64,000 nucleotides of DNA from Mongoliitalea daihaiensis (GCF_021596945.1 NZ_CP063779.1:871501-935500); one strand, 5' to 3'; shown: positions 1-9,841, counted from the first letter of the stretch. A program made the numbers and translations. The notes: generated by a model not told the origin, from the letters alone.

Positions 1-634
1 AAAATGTCGAAACATTGACCTGCATACCCACACCACCAATTCCAGGGGTTTGAGTTATTTCAATGGGAGTAGAAACTGTACTAATGTCTCCACGAAAAGA
101 TTGCCCATCGCCAAATTGGTTGAGGATAAATTGATCTCCGAACGTACTGTTAGTACCGCTAAATATAATATCTATTAAATTATTGGACCCCACTTGATTG
201 AGCGCAACATTAAAAATTGCATTGCTAAAATTTTCAATATTGGTGTTGACGACATTTCCATTACCAGTCTGTTGGATGGTTTGGGTAATATTTTGACCAG
301 ATGATGAAATATTAGCAACATTACCAATGCCAATCTGAAGTAAGGACGAACTTAAATAGGTACCTACTTGCTGAATAAATCCTATATTTAGCTCATTGGA
401 TTGTAAGATAACTGCTGTATTAGAACCGTTACCCGTATTTTGTTGAAGAATCTCCGATTTATTTGAGTTTCCTAGCTGCTGAATAACCGCAACATTTTTT
501 TGAGAGCTGAACTCAATCGATAAAATTTCCGCATTAATTAAATCTAAATTATTACTTATAGCCATACCAGATTGAGCAATTGAACCTCCAACTGCGATAA
601 ACCAGAATAATATTACACTTATGATTTTTTTCAT
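1..634 (-). CDS. Curlin-repeat secreted protein (partial, C-terminus off window)
   Basis: The reading frame starts at an ATG at 634 and stays open to the left edge, so the C-terminus is missing. It begins MKKIISVILFWFIAVG, a typical signal peptide ending near SIAQSG, followed by degenerate curlin-type units (for example QQLGNSNKSEILQQ and QQTGNGNVVNT). By family knowledge such proteins are secreted amyloid subunits of curli-like fibres. Its repeats are more diverged than those of the three longer curlin genes upstream, so it may be a minor subunit or nucleator. It is the last visible gene of a co-oriented array; the 112 bp before it contain a terminator for the preceding gene, so it may have its own promoter. 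Confidence 0.75.
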   Translation of the reverse strand, partial: MKKIISVILFWFIAVGGSIAQSGMAISNNLDLINAEILSIEFSSQKNVAVIQQLGNSNKSEILQQNTGNGSNTAVILQSNELNIGFIQQVGTYLSSSLLQIGIGNVANISSSGQNITQTIQQTGNGNVVNTNIENFSNAIFNVALNQVGSNNLIDIIFSGTNSTFGDQFILNQFGDGQSFRGDISTVSTPIEITQTPGIGGVGMQVNVSTF

Positions 635-700
635 GGTCTTTGCTATACTATGTAAAAATAAGAAAAAATTAAAAGAAAGATATGATTTAACTACATAGAA

Positions 701-740
701 AAAACGCTCCATGACTTCAAATAGAAACATGGAGAGTTTT
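701..740 (-). terminator. Rho-independent terminator after the second curlin gene
   Basis: Stem arms CTCCATG and CATGGAG, extended by A/T runs on both sides, lie just past the stop codon of the 747-1667 gene. Read on the minus strand the hairpin is followed by a T tract. Confidence 0.6.
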
Positions 741-746
741 AATATA

Positions 747-1667
747 TTATCGCTGGATTACAGTAGCAGTGTTATTGTTTCCTATTTGAGTGAAGGAAGC
801 AATATTTAGATCACTAGTTTGTGAAACAATCGCTGTATTTCCATTGCCAGATTGCAATACATCTAAGAGATTATTGTTACCAAGTTGCAATGCAGGATCC
901 CCCACATTTACACCTCTTATCAGATTATTTTCACCATCTTGAACCAATATTGCATCGTTACCATCACCAGTTTGAACCAAACTTGCAAGATTTCCAACAC
1001 CTGATTGCTCCAAAGAAGCAAATGAATTAAGACTTCCTTGCTGATTAATATTGGCAAAATTCATGTTTCCACTTTGATCAATCAGTGCGAAATTGTCTCT
1101 ACTAGACAACTGATTTACAGAGGCTTGATTGGAATTTCCTACTTGATCGATGATAATTTCATTCGGTTGATTAGATTGTCTTCCCGAAGCAACATTGTCA
1201 TTACCTTCTTGGTAAATGCTTCCAAAGTTTCCTCCATTAAAAGTCTCAAAAGAGGCATTGTTTCTTTCACCAATCTGCTCAATCAAATGAATACTGACCG
1301 CTGTTCCAGATGGGAATCCCTGACGTTGTCTAATTACTGCGTTATTTTCATTCCCAGATTGGTCAATGGAAGCTAGGGCATTATTAGACTGAATATTTCC
1401 CCCACCAAAATCGCCTTGTTGGATAGTACCAGTATTCAAGTTTCCTGCTTGTCTAAGTGCCGCAGCAAAATTATCATTACCAGTTTGATCTACAGTTCCT
1501 CTATTAGCATTACCATCTTGACTGGTGATAGCCACGTTACGAAGACCTGTTTGAGTAGTAGTACCAACGTTGTTATTTCCTGTTTGGGTAACAACTGCCT
1601 CGTTTTCTTGTGCCATGACGAAAGTCGCACAGAAAGCCATGGAGAAAATTAAAATACTTTTTTTCAT
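747..1667 (-). CDS. Curlin-repeat amyloid subunit
   Basis: About 306 residues from the ATG at 1667 (MKKSILIF...); a longer frame begins at 1685, but the start at 1667 gives a clean signal peptide ending at VMAQ. The mature part is almost entirely curlin repeats of the form Q-x-G-N-x-N-x-A/x-x-x-Q, more than ten units, e.g. QTGNNNVGTTTQ and QSGNENNAVIRQ. Such repeats form the beta-strand/turn steps of CsgA/CsgB-type amyloid. It is followed by a terminator and preceded within 30 bp by the next curlin gene, so the two are probably co-transcribed. It is roughly twice the length of E. coli CsgA. Confidence 0.85.
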   Translation of the reverse strand: MKKSILIFSMAFCATFVMAQENEAVVTQTGNNNVGTTTQTGLRNVAITSQDGNANRGTVDQTGNDNFAAALRQAGNLNTGTIQQGDFGGGNIQSNNALASIDQSGNENNAVIRQRQGFPSGTAVSIHLIEQIGERNNASFETFNGGNFGSIYQEGNDNVASGRQSNQPNEIIIDQVGNSNQASVNQLSSRDNFALIDQSGNMNFANINQQGSLNSFASLEQSGVGNLASLVQTGDGNDAILVQDGENNLIRGVNVGDPALQLGNNNLLDVLQSGNGNTAIVSQTSDLNIASFTQIGNNNTATVIQR

Positions 1668-1692
1668 TTTTAAGAATTTAAGCAAATACTAT

Positions 1693-2718
1693 TTAACGTT
1701 GAATAATAGAAGCTACGTTGCTCATACCGGACTGATTCATCGTAGCTATGTTGCCATTTCCAGTTTGCAAAATAGTACCGATGTTTAAATCTCCTAATTG
1801 AGTAAGTGTGGCAGTGTTACCAATTCCATCTTGATTGACAGTTGCTGTATTAGTGTACCCCTCTTGGCTAATAGTAGCACTATTACTCTCTCCAAACTGA
1901 GACAATCTAGCAGTATTAAAATCACCTAATTGAGTGATGGACGCAGATTGATCGTCTCCACTAAAGGTAGCATTACCCCTTGGGCCTTGATCTATTCTAG
2001 CGCTGTTTTCATTACCTTCTTGTGAAATAGAAGCCAGGTTTGTCAAACCACCTGCTTGACTTTGTGAATTGATAGATGCACTATTGTAATTTCCATCTTG
2101 TAAAATAGAAGCATCAGTTCTTCCCATCAGATAAACCCCTGCGCTATTATTATCACCCAATTGTGTTACGCTAAGGAAACTTTTGTCACCATCAAAACTA
2201 GTTCCATTTTGCATGTAAGCTCTTTGATTTCTATTCCCAATAACTCCGTTAGAGTTAACAGTACTCAAAAGGTTATTATCACCTATTTGTTGGATACCAG
2301 CGGATGTCCCACCTCCTCCTGCATCATTTGGTCCAGCTTGGGTTAAACCAGCGTAGTTATTATCACCCAACTGTTGGATAGTAGCTGAGGCAGCTCTTTG
2401 TTCTTGTCTGATGACAGCATTATTACCCGCTCCATCTTGGGAAATACTTGCAAAATGTCCTGCACCATTTCTGAAGCCATTACCAAGTACTTGTTCAATT
2501 CTAGCAGAATTGCTTCCAACCTGCACAATACTAGAAACATTAGATGGATTAACTACAGCATTAGATCCAGTTGTTTGAATTGTAACAGCAGTGTTCTCAC
2601 CCGTTTGATCGGTAGATGACTGATTATTGTTACCCGTTTGGGTAGTTGTTGCTGTATTTTGCGCAAAAGCAAAAGTTCCAGCAAAAAGCATTGCGAATAA
2701 TAAACTCGACTTTTTCAT
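1693..2718 (-). CDS. Curlin-repeat amyloid subunit
   Basis: 341 residues, with signal peptide MKKSSLLFAMLFAGTFAFAQ. The mature protein is a long run of curlin repeats (QTGNNNQSSTDQ, QLGDNNSAG, QEGNENSARIDQ and similar) ending in VIQR, an ending shared with its neighbours at 747 and 3489. That shared ending suggests family expansion by duplication. It is predicted to be an exported fibre subunit. The 25 bp to the next gene downstream suggests an operon with 747-1667. Confidence 0.87.
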   Translation of the reverse strand: MKKSSLLFAMLFAGTFAFAQNTATTTQTGNNNQSSTDQTGENTAVTIQTTGSNAVVNPSNVSSIVQVGSNSARIEQVLGNGFRNGAGHFASISQDGAGNNAVIRQEQRAASATIQQLGDNNYAGLTQAGPNDAGGGGTSAGIQQIGDNNLLSTVNSNGVIGNRNQRAYMQNGTSFDGDKSFLSVTQLGDNNSAGVYLMGRTDASILQDGNYNSASINSQSQAGGLTNLASISQEGNENSARIDQGPRGNATFSGDDQSASITQLGDFNTARLSQFGESNSATISQEGYTNTATVNQDGIGNTATLTQLGDLNIGTILQTGNGNIATMNQSGMSNVASIIQR

Positions 2719-2764
2719 ACGTTTGTGTGTAAAATTGAAATAAGAATTTTGTTTGTTTAAAAGA

Positions 2765-2830
2765 ATACATACTATTTTGCCTACTGCAAAAAAACCTAAG
2801 GAGCCAGAGGCGACTCCAAACGCGACTCAT
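2765..2830 (-). terminator. Possible terminator after the small curlin-like gene
   Basis: On the minus strand a short GGAG/CTCC stem is followed a few bases later by a run of seven T. The stem is weak, so this is tentative. Confidence 0.3.
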
Positions 2831-2848
2831 AAAAAGAAGGTTAACTTC

Positions 2849-3268
2849 TTATTTTGGGTTTATTGAACCAGACCGAATGACAACCTTGTTATTATTTCCT
2901 GTCTGCTTGATTTCTACTTTTTTGGGACTTTGTGAGGAACTAATGGATTGAATATCAACAGAGTTCTGCTCACCCTGTTGTTCAATTTTTCCCTTGGTCC
3001 AATCACTTTTAATTACTTCATTGGTAGTCCCTTTGAATTGAAGGTTATCAATTTGTATACTATTACCTTCACCTGTAGAGCGAATGCGTAACGAATCATT
3101 TGTATGGTGCATAATCAACTGCTGATGTGCTTGTACAATGCTGTCCCTTTTGGCATATATCTTCGCTTTTCTTTCTTCTATCCTACGTTGTACATCATCC
3201 TGAGCAAACGCATGATGACCTACACTTGACAAAATCATAAGGGAAAATAGGAGAAGGATAATTTTCAT
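2849..3268 (-). CDS. Small secreted curlin-like protein, candidate minor subunit or nucleator
   Basis: 139 residues. The signal peptide ends near HHAFAQ. A charged helical segment follows (RRIEERKAKIYAKRDS), and then a few curlin-like strands: STGEGNSIQIDN, QQGEQNSVDIQ and QTGNNNKVVIRSG. It differs from the pure-repeat neighbours in having a charged N-terminal mature region and only about three repeat units. Its position inside the curlin array suggests a nucleator, anchor or chaperone-like role (CsgB- or CsgH-like), but no specific family could be assigned from sequence alone. Confidence 0.6.
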   Translation of the reverse strand: MKIILLLFSLMILSSVGHHAFAQDDVQRRIEERKAKIYAKRDSIVQAHQQLIMHHTNDSLRIRSTGEGNSIQIDNLQFKGTTNEVIKSDWTKGKIEQQGEQNSVDIQSISSSQSPKKVEIKQTGNNNKVVIRSGSINPK

Positions 3269-3442
3269 TTCAATTTAATTTATTTGCATTTCAAACTTAC
3301 ATTTTTGCTTTTTATGCCGAAATACGTAATTTCCATGCCATTGAAAAAACTATGAGTGTTTTCACTCATACAAATAGATAATTCTGATTTTTATTAATAT
3401 TTTTAATCCACTTGGCTACAAAACTGGACCGTTTGTTAAAAA

Positions 3443-3473
3443 AAATTCCGAGCGACAACTCGGAATTTTTTTT
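3443..3473 (-). terminator. Rho-independent terminator
   Basis: Stem AATTCCGAG / CTCGGAATT with A and T tracts on both sides, directly after the stop of the 3489-4481 curlin gene. It could act in both directions. Confidence 0.75.
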
Positions 3474-3488
3474 GATATATTTCGCACA

Positions 3489-4481
3489 TCATCTTTGAAT
3501 CACGTTGGCATAATTCATATTACCAGTTTGAGTGATCGTGGTTCTGTGCCCGTCTCCTCTTTGTATTAACCTAGCTTCATTATCATTTCCAAACTGCAAG
3601 ATTGTTGCAGAATTACCATTTCCAATCACGTCAATGTCTACGAAATTAAAGTCACCGTTCTGTCTAACGAAATGATTGTTGAAATCTCCCTGCTGACTCA
3701 AGCCAACAAGGTTACTATTACCTGTTTGATCTATGCCGTAATTTTCACCAGCATTACCCCAGTAAGGAATAGCTCCTGTATTGTTGGAATTCCCGAATTG
3801 TTCCACAAATACTGAATTTACGCTACCTCCCCTCTGTCTCGTAGTGGCAATATTTCCATCACCTACTTGGTCGATAATTGCTAATTGATTACCTGCGTTT
3901 TGTCCAGAAAACGCGTAATTAGAATTTCCTTCTTGAACATGAAAAGCTTGATTCCCACTCTGAGCTTGTTGTACTAAGGACCAATTGTTGTCACCCAATT
4001 GACTTTGCTCACTGTAATTGCCTCCATTGAATTGATTCAAAGTTGCAGTATTTCCATTGCCTTCTTGAATTTGAAATGCAACATTCGGTGCCGCAGGGTT
4101 TCCCCAAGGGTTTCTTTGTGTAATGGTAGCCGTATTGCCATCACCGACTTGCTCTTGAGAAGCGAAGCTATCGCCTTGTTCCCTCTGTTCAATAGTAGCT
4201 ACATTACCTTGACCACTTTGCAATTGAATCGCTAGGTTATCAAATGTTAATGCGTTGGTCGTATTCTCACCAACTTGTACAATAGAAGCTGTATTGGAAC
4301 CTGACTGATCTTGATTGGCGGCATTACTACTTCCGACCTGCTCAACAGAAGCAGCATTTGACCCGGTCTGCTCTGTGGTGGAAGAATTTTGATTTCCAGT
4401 CTGACTTACCGTTGCAGTATTCTGCGCAAAAGCAAAAGAACCTGCAAAAAGCATTGCGAAAATTAAGATAGGTTTTTTCAT
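3489..4481 (-). CDS. Curlin-repeat amyloid subunit
   Basis: 330 residues. The signal peptide MKKPILIFAMLFAGSFAFAQ is nearly identical to that of the 1693-2718 protein. Curlin repeats fill the mature chain (QTGNQNSSTTEQ, QVGSSNAANQDQ, QFGNDNEARLIQ), ending in VIQR. It is the first curlin gene after the regulator at 4678 and has its own terminator, so it is probably a separate transcript. It is predicted to be the major, or one of several, fibre subunits on the cell surface. Confidence 0.87.
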   Translation of the reverse strand: MKKPILIFAMLFAGSFAFAQNTATVSQTGNQNSSTTEQTGSNAASVEQVGSSNAANQDQSGSNTASIVQVGENTTNALTFDNLAIQLQSGQGNVATIEQREQGDSFASQEQVGDGNTATITQRNPWGNPAAPNVAFQIQEGNGNTATLNQFNGGNYSEQSQLGDNNWSLVQQAQSGNQAFHVQEGNSNYAFSGQNAGNQLAIIDQVGDGNIATTRQRGGSVNSVFVEQFGNSNNTGAIPYWGNAGENYGIDQTGNSNLVGLSQQGDFNNHFVRQNGDFNFVDIDVIGNGNSATILQFGNDNEARLIQRGDGHRTTITQTGNMNYANVIQR

Positions 4482-4677
4482 TTGATGTTGAATTTGGTAA
4501 CTAACTTATGCTGATGATATCTTTAAAATACATTTTTATGCATTTCAAAATTACTTTTTTGCATTCAGTCAAAAAATGGGTATTTACCGATATCCAATAA
4601 ATCATATGAGTAAAATCACTCAATACACACAGCCAAAGTCTTAATTTTGAATTAATTAGTGATCTTTACTTTCTATA

Positions 4678-5688
4678 TCAACCTAAATTAAGCCTAGCAA
4701 TTGCTTCAACGATATTGGTGGCGTCGAGCTTTTTCATAATATTCGCACGATGACGCTCCACTGTTCGATTAGAAATCTCTAGCTCCTTGGCAATGACTTT
4801 AATCGGCACCCCTAGTTTGGATAGATTCAGTACTTCCAACTCACGCTGGGTAAGTAAAGTGCTATTTTTTGAGGGCATTGCAGACGAATGAGTACTATCG
4901 GTTGTTTCTTCAAATTTTACACTAATTGTGTATGATGCATTTGCCTTATCTTTTAACCTTAGGAAAATAAGGTTCAAACTCGCACTGGAATCAGAATTTT
5001 TAAACGCTGCTTTCACAGAAAATTCTGACAGCAGATTGGAACTAAATCGAAGATACGTTTCGTGAAAGTTCCCACTTTTAAGAGATAGAATATGTGTCAA
5101 TAAATAGTCTAATGATTTATTTATTAAGGAATCATCTAGTGGTGGAAATAAAGATCTATTGCCAACAATTTTCTTAATGCGGTCACTTTTTATGCGAAAA
5201 ACAACACTTGAAGTGAGATTTAATAATTGATCTGCATCGGGATGGTTCAAAATATTGTATCCAAATCGCTTACCAACACAATTTTTAAGTTTATTGTATA
5301 GGGAGTTTTGATCAAAGGGAGCAAAAAACACATTGTCTGCCCCCGACTCCAGCAAAATCTTGACCTCGGTTAATTCTTGGTCTAAGCCCACTATAGGAAA
5401 GAAAAATGAGGAATTATAGGTATAGAAATCCTTAAACTTACTGTAAAATCCAATTACTTTAGAAATATCTCTTCTGACATCTACAAAATGTAAAATTGGA
5501 TTGACGGACCTTTTGATCTCCTCAATAGCCTCCTCTTCCGAACAATCTAAAAATTCAGAAATCTGAACTGCCACGCAACTTTTTAATAAATTCATCAGTT
5601 CAATCTTTAAAGTTTCGTCTGATGATGTGATTATAACATTAAAATAAACTCCCATACAACACAAATTATCTGAGCAATTATACTCCAA
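4678..5688 (-). CDS. LuxR-type regulator with degenerate receiver domain, CsgD-like
   Basis: 336 residues. The C-terminus carries a clear LuxR/FixJ helix-turn-helix (LTQRELEVLNLSKLGVP, then ISNRTVERHRANIMKKL). The first ~140 residues have a receiver-like pattern: a possible acceptor Asp in HFVDVRRD, and ESGADNVFFAPFD where receivers normally have the conserved Lys of KPF. That Lys is Ala here, so canonical phosphorelay switching is doubtful. The middle ~130 residues are unassigned. It lies upstream of, and reads in the same direction as, the curlin genes. By analogy with CsgD it may control them; this is inference. An alternative start is Met12 at 5655. Confidence 0.75.
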   Translation of the reverse strand: MEYNCSDNLCCMGVYFNVIITSSDETLKIELMNLLKSCVAVQISEFLDCSEEEAIEEIKRSVNPILHFVDVRRDISKVIGFYSKFKDFYTYNSSFFFPIVGLDQELTEVKILLESGADNVFFAPFDQNSLYNKLKNCVGKRFGYNILNHPDADQLLNLTSSVVFRIKSDRIKKIVGNRSLFPPLDDSLINKSLDYLLTHILSLKSGNFHETYLRFSSNLLSEFSVKAAFKNSDSSASLNLIFLRLKDKANASYTISVKFEETTDSTHSSAMPSKNSTLLTQRELEVLNLSKLGVPIKVIAKELEISNRTVERHRANIMKKLDATNIVEAIARLNLG

Positions 5689-5909
5689 CTACTTTTTTTT
5701 GTTTCACAAATACATTTTTTTGTATGTTAAATATTTGTTAAGGCCCTAATCTTTTTATAAATGGTTATTTTTTTGTTTGAACGCATATTCTTTACCAAAC
5801 GCTTCACTTAATTAATTTAACAGCTTCCAAAATCTTTTTTTAAAGCATAGATGTTTTATTACTTTGCTGTATGTATGTTTAATCTCATTCATTAGTCAAA
5901 ACCACAATA

Positions 5910-8000
5910 GTGTCATTTTTCGATACCAAAATAGAGTACCTCAGGGGCGTTGGTCCCCAAAAAGCTGCCTTATTGAATAAGGAGTTGAATCTTTTTACCT
6001 ATGGAGATCTATTGCAGCATTATCCTTTTCGGTATGAGGACCGAACACAATTCTACAAAATCAAGGATATCCACGAAGACCTAGAAAATGTACAGGTTAT
6101 TGCGCAAATCAGACATGTGGAGACATTGGGGGACGGACGAAAAAAAAGACTCGTGGCCTATGTTTATGATGATACAGGCGAATTAGAATTGACCTGGTTT
6201 AAGGGGATTCAATGGGTAGTGAAAAAGTTGGTTAAAGGGATTCCGTTGGTCTTTTTTGGTAAACCAAACCGTTATGGCCGAAAAATCAGCATTGCTCATC
6301 CTGAAATCGAACCTTTGAGTCAATCAGCAGAGGATAAAAGTTTTTTCCAACCAGTATACTCAACCACTGAAAAACTGAAGGCTAAATTTTTGGATTCAAA
6401 AAACATATCCAAAATCATGGAGGGGCTGATAGCACTTGCCTACCCGCAGATTCATGAAACACTGCCAGCACATATTCTAGACCGATTCAGCTTGATACCT
6501 AAGCATGAAGCAATCAAGCAGATCCATTTTCCTACAAGCGTAGATCTCTTAAAAAAGGCACGCTTTCGACTGAAATTTGAGGAATTCTTTTTTATCCAAT
6601 TGCGCTTGCTACACTTGAAATTATCCCGGACGGAAAAGTCTCAAGGGCAAGTACTGAATCAAACAGAATTACTCACCAAGTTCTACAAAGCGCATTTACC
6701 CTTTGAATTGACAGAGGCCCAAAAACGAGTAGTGAGGGAATCCTATGCCGACATGAAATCGGGGAAGCAAATGAACCGGTTGATTCAAGGAGATGTGGGA
6801 TCTGGTAAAACCATGGTGGCATTTATTTGTATACTGATAGCGATTAGTTCAGGAGCACAAGCCTGCCTCATGGCGCCTACAGAAATATTGGCCAATCAAC
6901 ATTATGAAGGACTTAAGGAATATGCAGACCTGATGGGATTAAATATCGCTTTGCTTACTGGTTCTACAAAAAAATCTGCAAGAAAAGTCATCCACGAAAT
7001 GTTACTCTCAGGAGATTTACATATCATCATTGGAACCCATGCGCTCTTGGAGGACATTGTACAGTTTAACAACCTAGGCTTGGCAATTGTGGACGAGCAG
7101 CACCGCTTTGGTGTAGCTCAGCGAGCCAAATTATGGGCTAAAAATGAACGCTTTATTCCCCATGTACTGGTCATGACGGCAACACCGATTCCACGAACGC
7201 TAGCCATGACTTTATATGGGGACCTAGACATTTCTGTCATCGATGAGCTGCCAGCTGGAAGAAAACCCATCCAAACCGTGCATCGCTATGACAAGGATCG
7301 ATTAAAAGTATTTGGTTTTATCCGCAAACAAATCTTAGAGGGACGTCAAATTTACATTGTTTATCCATTGATAGAGGAATCCGAAACCTTGGATTTAAAA
7401 AATCTGATGGATGGATATGAAAGTATTTGCCGGGCCTTTCCGGAATTTCCTATATCCATCGTACACGGAGGCATGAAAGCGGCCGACAAGGACTTTGAAA
7501 TGCAGCGCTTCATTAAGAAAGAAACAAAAATCATGGTTGCAACCACGGTGATCGAGGTGGGAGTAAATGTTCCCAATGCATCGGTAATGGTCATTGAAAA
7601 TGCCGAGCGCTTTGGGCTTTCCCAGTTACATCAACTCAGAGGAAGAGTCGGCCGAGGTGCAGATCAATCCTATTGTATTTTGATGAGCAAGTATGAACTT
7701 AGCAAGGATAGTCGGATACGATTGGAAACTATGGTCAGAACCAATGATGGATTTGAAATCGCAGATGTAGATCTAAAACTCCGTGGACCTGGAGACTTGA
7801 TGGGAACGCAACAGAGTGGGGTTGCAGATTTGCTAATTGCTGACCTCAGCAAGGACGCCCCCATATTGACAATGGCAAGAGATGCTGCCAGCATACTAAT
7901 TACCGAAGATCCAAATTTAACTCAACCGCAGCATGGGATGGTACTCCGACAAGTCCGTGCTCAGAAAAAGCATGCGGTCAATTGGAGCCGCATAAGCTAA
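5910..8000 (+). CDS. recG: ATP-dependent DNA helicase RecG
   Basis: 696 residues, the usual RecG length, starting at GTG. The N-terminal wedge/OB region (LRGVGPQKAALLNKEL) is followed by superfamily 2 helicase motifs: Walker A GDVGSGKT near residue 295, the DExH-type box VDEQHRFG near 394, motif III TATPIPRT, and the C-terminal QLHQLRGRVGRG and LKLRGPGDLMGTQQSG. RecG regresses stalled forks and branch-migrates Holliday junctions. It is a single gene, divergent from the curli regulator. Confidence 0.97.
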   Translation: MSFFDTKIEYLRGVGPQKAALLNKELNLFTYGDLLQHYPFRYEDRTQFYKIKDIHEDLENVQVIAQIRHVETLGDGRKKRLVAYVYDDTGELELTWFKGIQWVVKKLVKGIPLVFFGKPNRYGRKISIAHPEIEPLSQSAEDKSFFQPVYSTTEKLKAKFLDSKNISKIMEGLIALAYPQIHETLPAHILDRFSLIPKHEAIKQIHFPTSVDLLKKARFRLKFEEFFFIQLRLLHLKLSRTEKSQGQVLNQTELLTKFYKAHLPFELTEAQKRVVRESYADMKSGKQMNRLIQGDVGSGKTMVAFICILIAISSGAQACLMAPTEILANQHYEGLKEYADLMGLNIALLTGSTKKSARKVIHEMLLSGDLHIIIGTHALLEDIVQFNNLGLAIVDEQHRFGVAQRAKLWAKNERFIPHVLVMTATPIPRTLAMTLYGDLDISVIDELPAGRKPIQTVHRYDKDRLKVFGFIRKQILEGRQIYIVYPLIEESETLDLKNLMDGYESICRAFPEFPISIVHGGMKAADKDFEMQRFIKKETKIMVATTVIEVGVNVPNASVMVIENAERFGLSQLHQLRGRVGRGADQSYCILMSKYELSKDSRIRLETMVRTNDGFEIADVDLKLRGPGDLMGTQQSGVADLLIADLSKDAPILTMARDAASILITEDPNLTQPQHGMVLRQVRAQKKHAVNWSRIS

Positions 8001-8219
8001 TCTTTTCTTCAGCTACACAAAGCTCTCTCACTATATTTCCGCACCAAGAAAGTGGTTATTTTCCAAGCAATTGCAACGCTTTCTGAAATATTTCCAATAT
8101 ACTTTCACCAAATGAACCGTTGATAAACTTTACAAGGTGCATCCATCATAAAACATTTGCTTATTGGTCTAATTATGAATAATTTATAGAATATTCACAG
8201 TCACCTGTACTTTAAGTTT

Positions 8220-9143
8220 ATGTCCAAAGAAAAACTCACAGTTGAGCAAATTTTAAGTTTAGATCTTCCAAATATCATCTTGTACGCTGCACCCATCTTG
8301 ATTGGCCTCGTTGCATTAGAATGGTTCTTGTCCTACAAACAGAAAAAAGACTATTACGACAGTAAAGATACCATCGCTGCAACTTTTATTGGTTTGGTCA
8401 ATGTAGGCATGAGTGCTGGAATCAAAGTTTTAACCTTTGGGATTATCTTGTTTTTTTACAATTTGGTCCCTTGGGCGATTCCACATACCTGGTGGGCCTA
8501 TGTACTTTGTTTCATTTGGATAGATTTTTGGAGATATTGGGCGCACAGAATAGCACACGAGAATCGATTTTGGTGGGCCACCCATGTCACCCATCACAAT
8601 TCAGAGAAATACAACTGGTCTGTTGCGTTTCGACTCAGTTGGACTCAGCATATCAAAATAGTGTTTTTCATACCTGTAGTCTTGGTCGGCTTTGACCCCA
8701 TCATTTTCTTTATCTGTCATCAAATAGCAGTATTGTATCAATTTTGGATACACACGGAATACATCCAAAAATTGCCAGCAGTCATCGAATATGTATTTAC
8801 TACTCCTTCTCATCATCGGGTCCATCATGGGAGTAATAAAAAGTATTTGGACAAGAATTATGGATCCACATTTATCATTTGGGACCGAATGTTTGGAACG
8901 TTTATACCTGAAGCGGAAAGACCTACTTATGGTTTGACTACCAACGTCCATTCTTATAATCCAATTACCTTAAATTTTCATGAATGGAGCGATATCATCA
9001 AAGATGTAAGAAATGCCAAATCATTCAAAGAGGCATATACCTTGGTCATGGCAAAACCCAGTGAATTGGCATCTATAAAAGAGCGATTCGATAAGATCAA
9101 TAAGTTGGCAACGAAAAGTTTTAAAAAAGCAAAAGCTATCTAA
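8220..9143 (+). CDS. Fatty acid hydroxylase / sterol desaturase-family membrane enzyme
   Basis: 307 residues with several hydrophobic segments and the three His clusters of the di-iron hydroxylase superfamily: HRIAH, HVTHH and HRVHH. Bacteroidota members act on lipids (fatty acid, alkylglycerol or carotenoid-type substrates); the substrate here cannot be told. It is convergent with mtgA, with 2 bp between the stop codons. The 218 bp upstream are AT-rich with no clear structure. Confidence 0.85.
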   Translation: MSKEKLTVEQILSLDLPNIILYAAPILIGLVALEWFLSYKQKKDYYDSKDTIAATFIGLVNVGMSAGIKVLTFGIILFFYNLVPWAIPHTWWAYVLCFIWIDFWRYWAHRIAHENRFWWATHVTHHNSEKYNWSVAFRLSWTQHIKIVFFIPVVLVGFDPIIFFICHQIAVLYQFWIHTEYIQKLPAVIEYVFTTPSHHRVHHGSNKKYLDKNYGSTFIIWDRMFGTFIPEAERPTYGLTTNVHSYNPITLNFHEWSDIIKDVRNAKSFKEAYTLVMAKPSELASIKERFDKINKLATKSFKKAKAI

Positions 9144-9145
9144 AA

Positions 9146-9841
9146 CTAACTCCCCATTCCTACAGGATTTAGATTATTCATTTGCCTCATAATCCACTCT
9201 TTTCTTCCTATGATATAAGGGGTAGGTCTAGCAGGGGTCCAACGACGGGGATTGGGTAACACCGCTGCTATCAGGGCTGCTTCACTTTTACTCAGCTTTT
9301 CTGCGGGCTTTTTGAAATTTGCCTGAGCTGCTGCTTCAATGCCATAGATCCCCTCGCCCATTTCAATGACATTGAGATACACTTCCATGATCCTTTCTTT
9401 GCCCCATATCAGTTCAATCAAAAAGGTAAAGTAAGCCTCCAACCCTTTTCTAACCAATGTTCGGCCAGGCCATAAAAACACATTCTTAGCTGTTTGCTGG
9501 GAAATGGTACTTGCTCCCTTGAGTCTTTTTCCTTTTTTATTATTCTCCCAAGCCTTTTCCATCGCCTCAAAATCAAATCCATTATGATCTAAAAATTTTT
9601 GGTCCTCGGCGGCCACTACAGCCTGAGGGGCATGCTTGGTTATTTTTTTTAACGAGACCCAGTCCTTGTAAAGCCTCATTTCTTTTTGAGGATCTTTTGC
9701 CTGCTCAACCAATCGGATCAGCATGAGGGGTGTAATTGGAACCATCACAAATTTATAAACGATGACCAAGCCAATGGTTACTCCGAAAAACCATAGGAGG
9801 GATTTCAACAGAAAGCGGAAAATGCGTTGCAAGATTTTCAT
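9146..9841 (-). CDS. mtgA: Monofunctional biosynthetic peptidoglycan transglycosylase
   Basis: 231 residues with an N-terminal membrane anchor (residues ~10-30) and a GT51 glycosyltransferase domain. The catalytic Glu motif is AAEDQKFLDHNGFD, followed by GASTISQQTAKNVFLW and the KERIMEVYLNVIEMG helix. It lacks a transpeptidase domain, as expected for MtgA. It polymerises lipid II at the inner membrane. Its start overlaps the stop of the methyltransferase upstream by 1 bp, so the two are likely co-transcribed. Confidence 0.93.
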   Translation of the reverse strand: MKILQRIFRFLLKSLLWFFGVTIGLVIVYKFVMVPITPLMLIRLVEQAKDPQKEMRLYKDWVSLKKITKHAPQAVVAAEDQKFLDHNGFDFEAMEKAWENNKKGKRLKGASTISQQTAKNVFLWPGRTLVRKGLEAYFTFLIELIWGKERIMEVYLNVIEMGEGIYGIEAAAQANFKKPAEKLSKSEAALIAAVLPNPRRWTPARPTPYIIGRKEWIMRQMNNLNPVGMGS

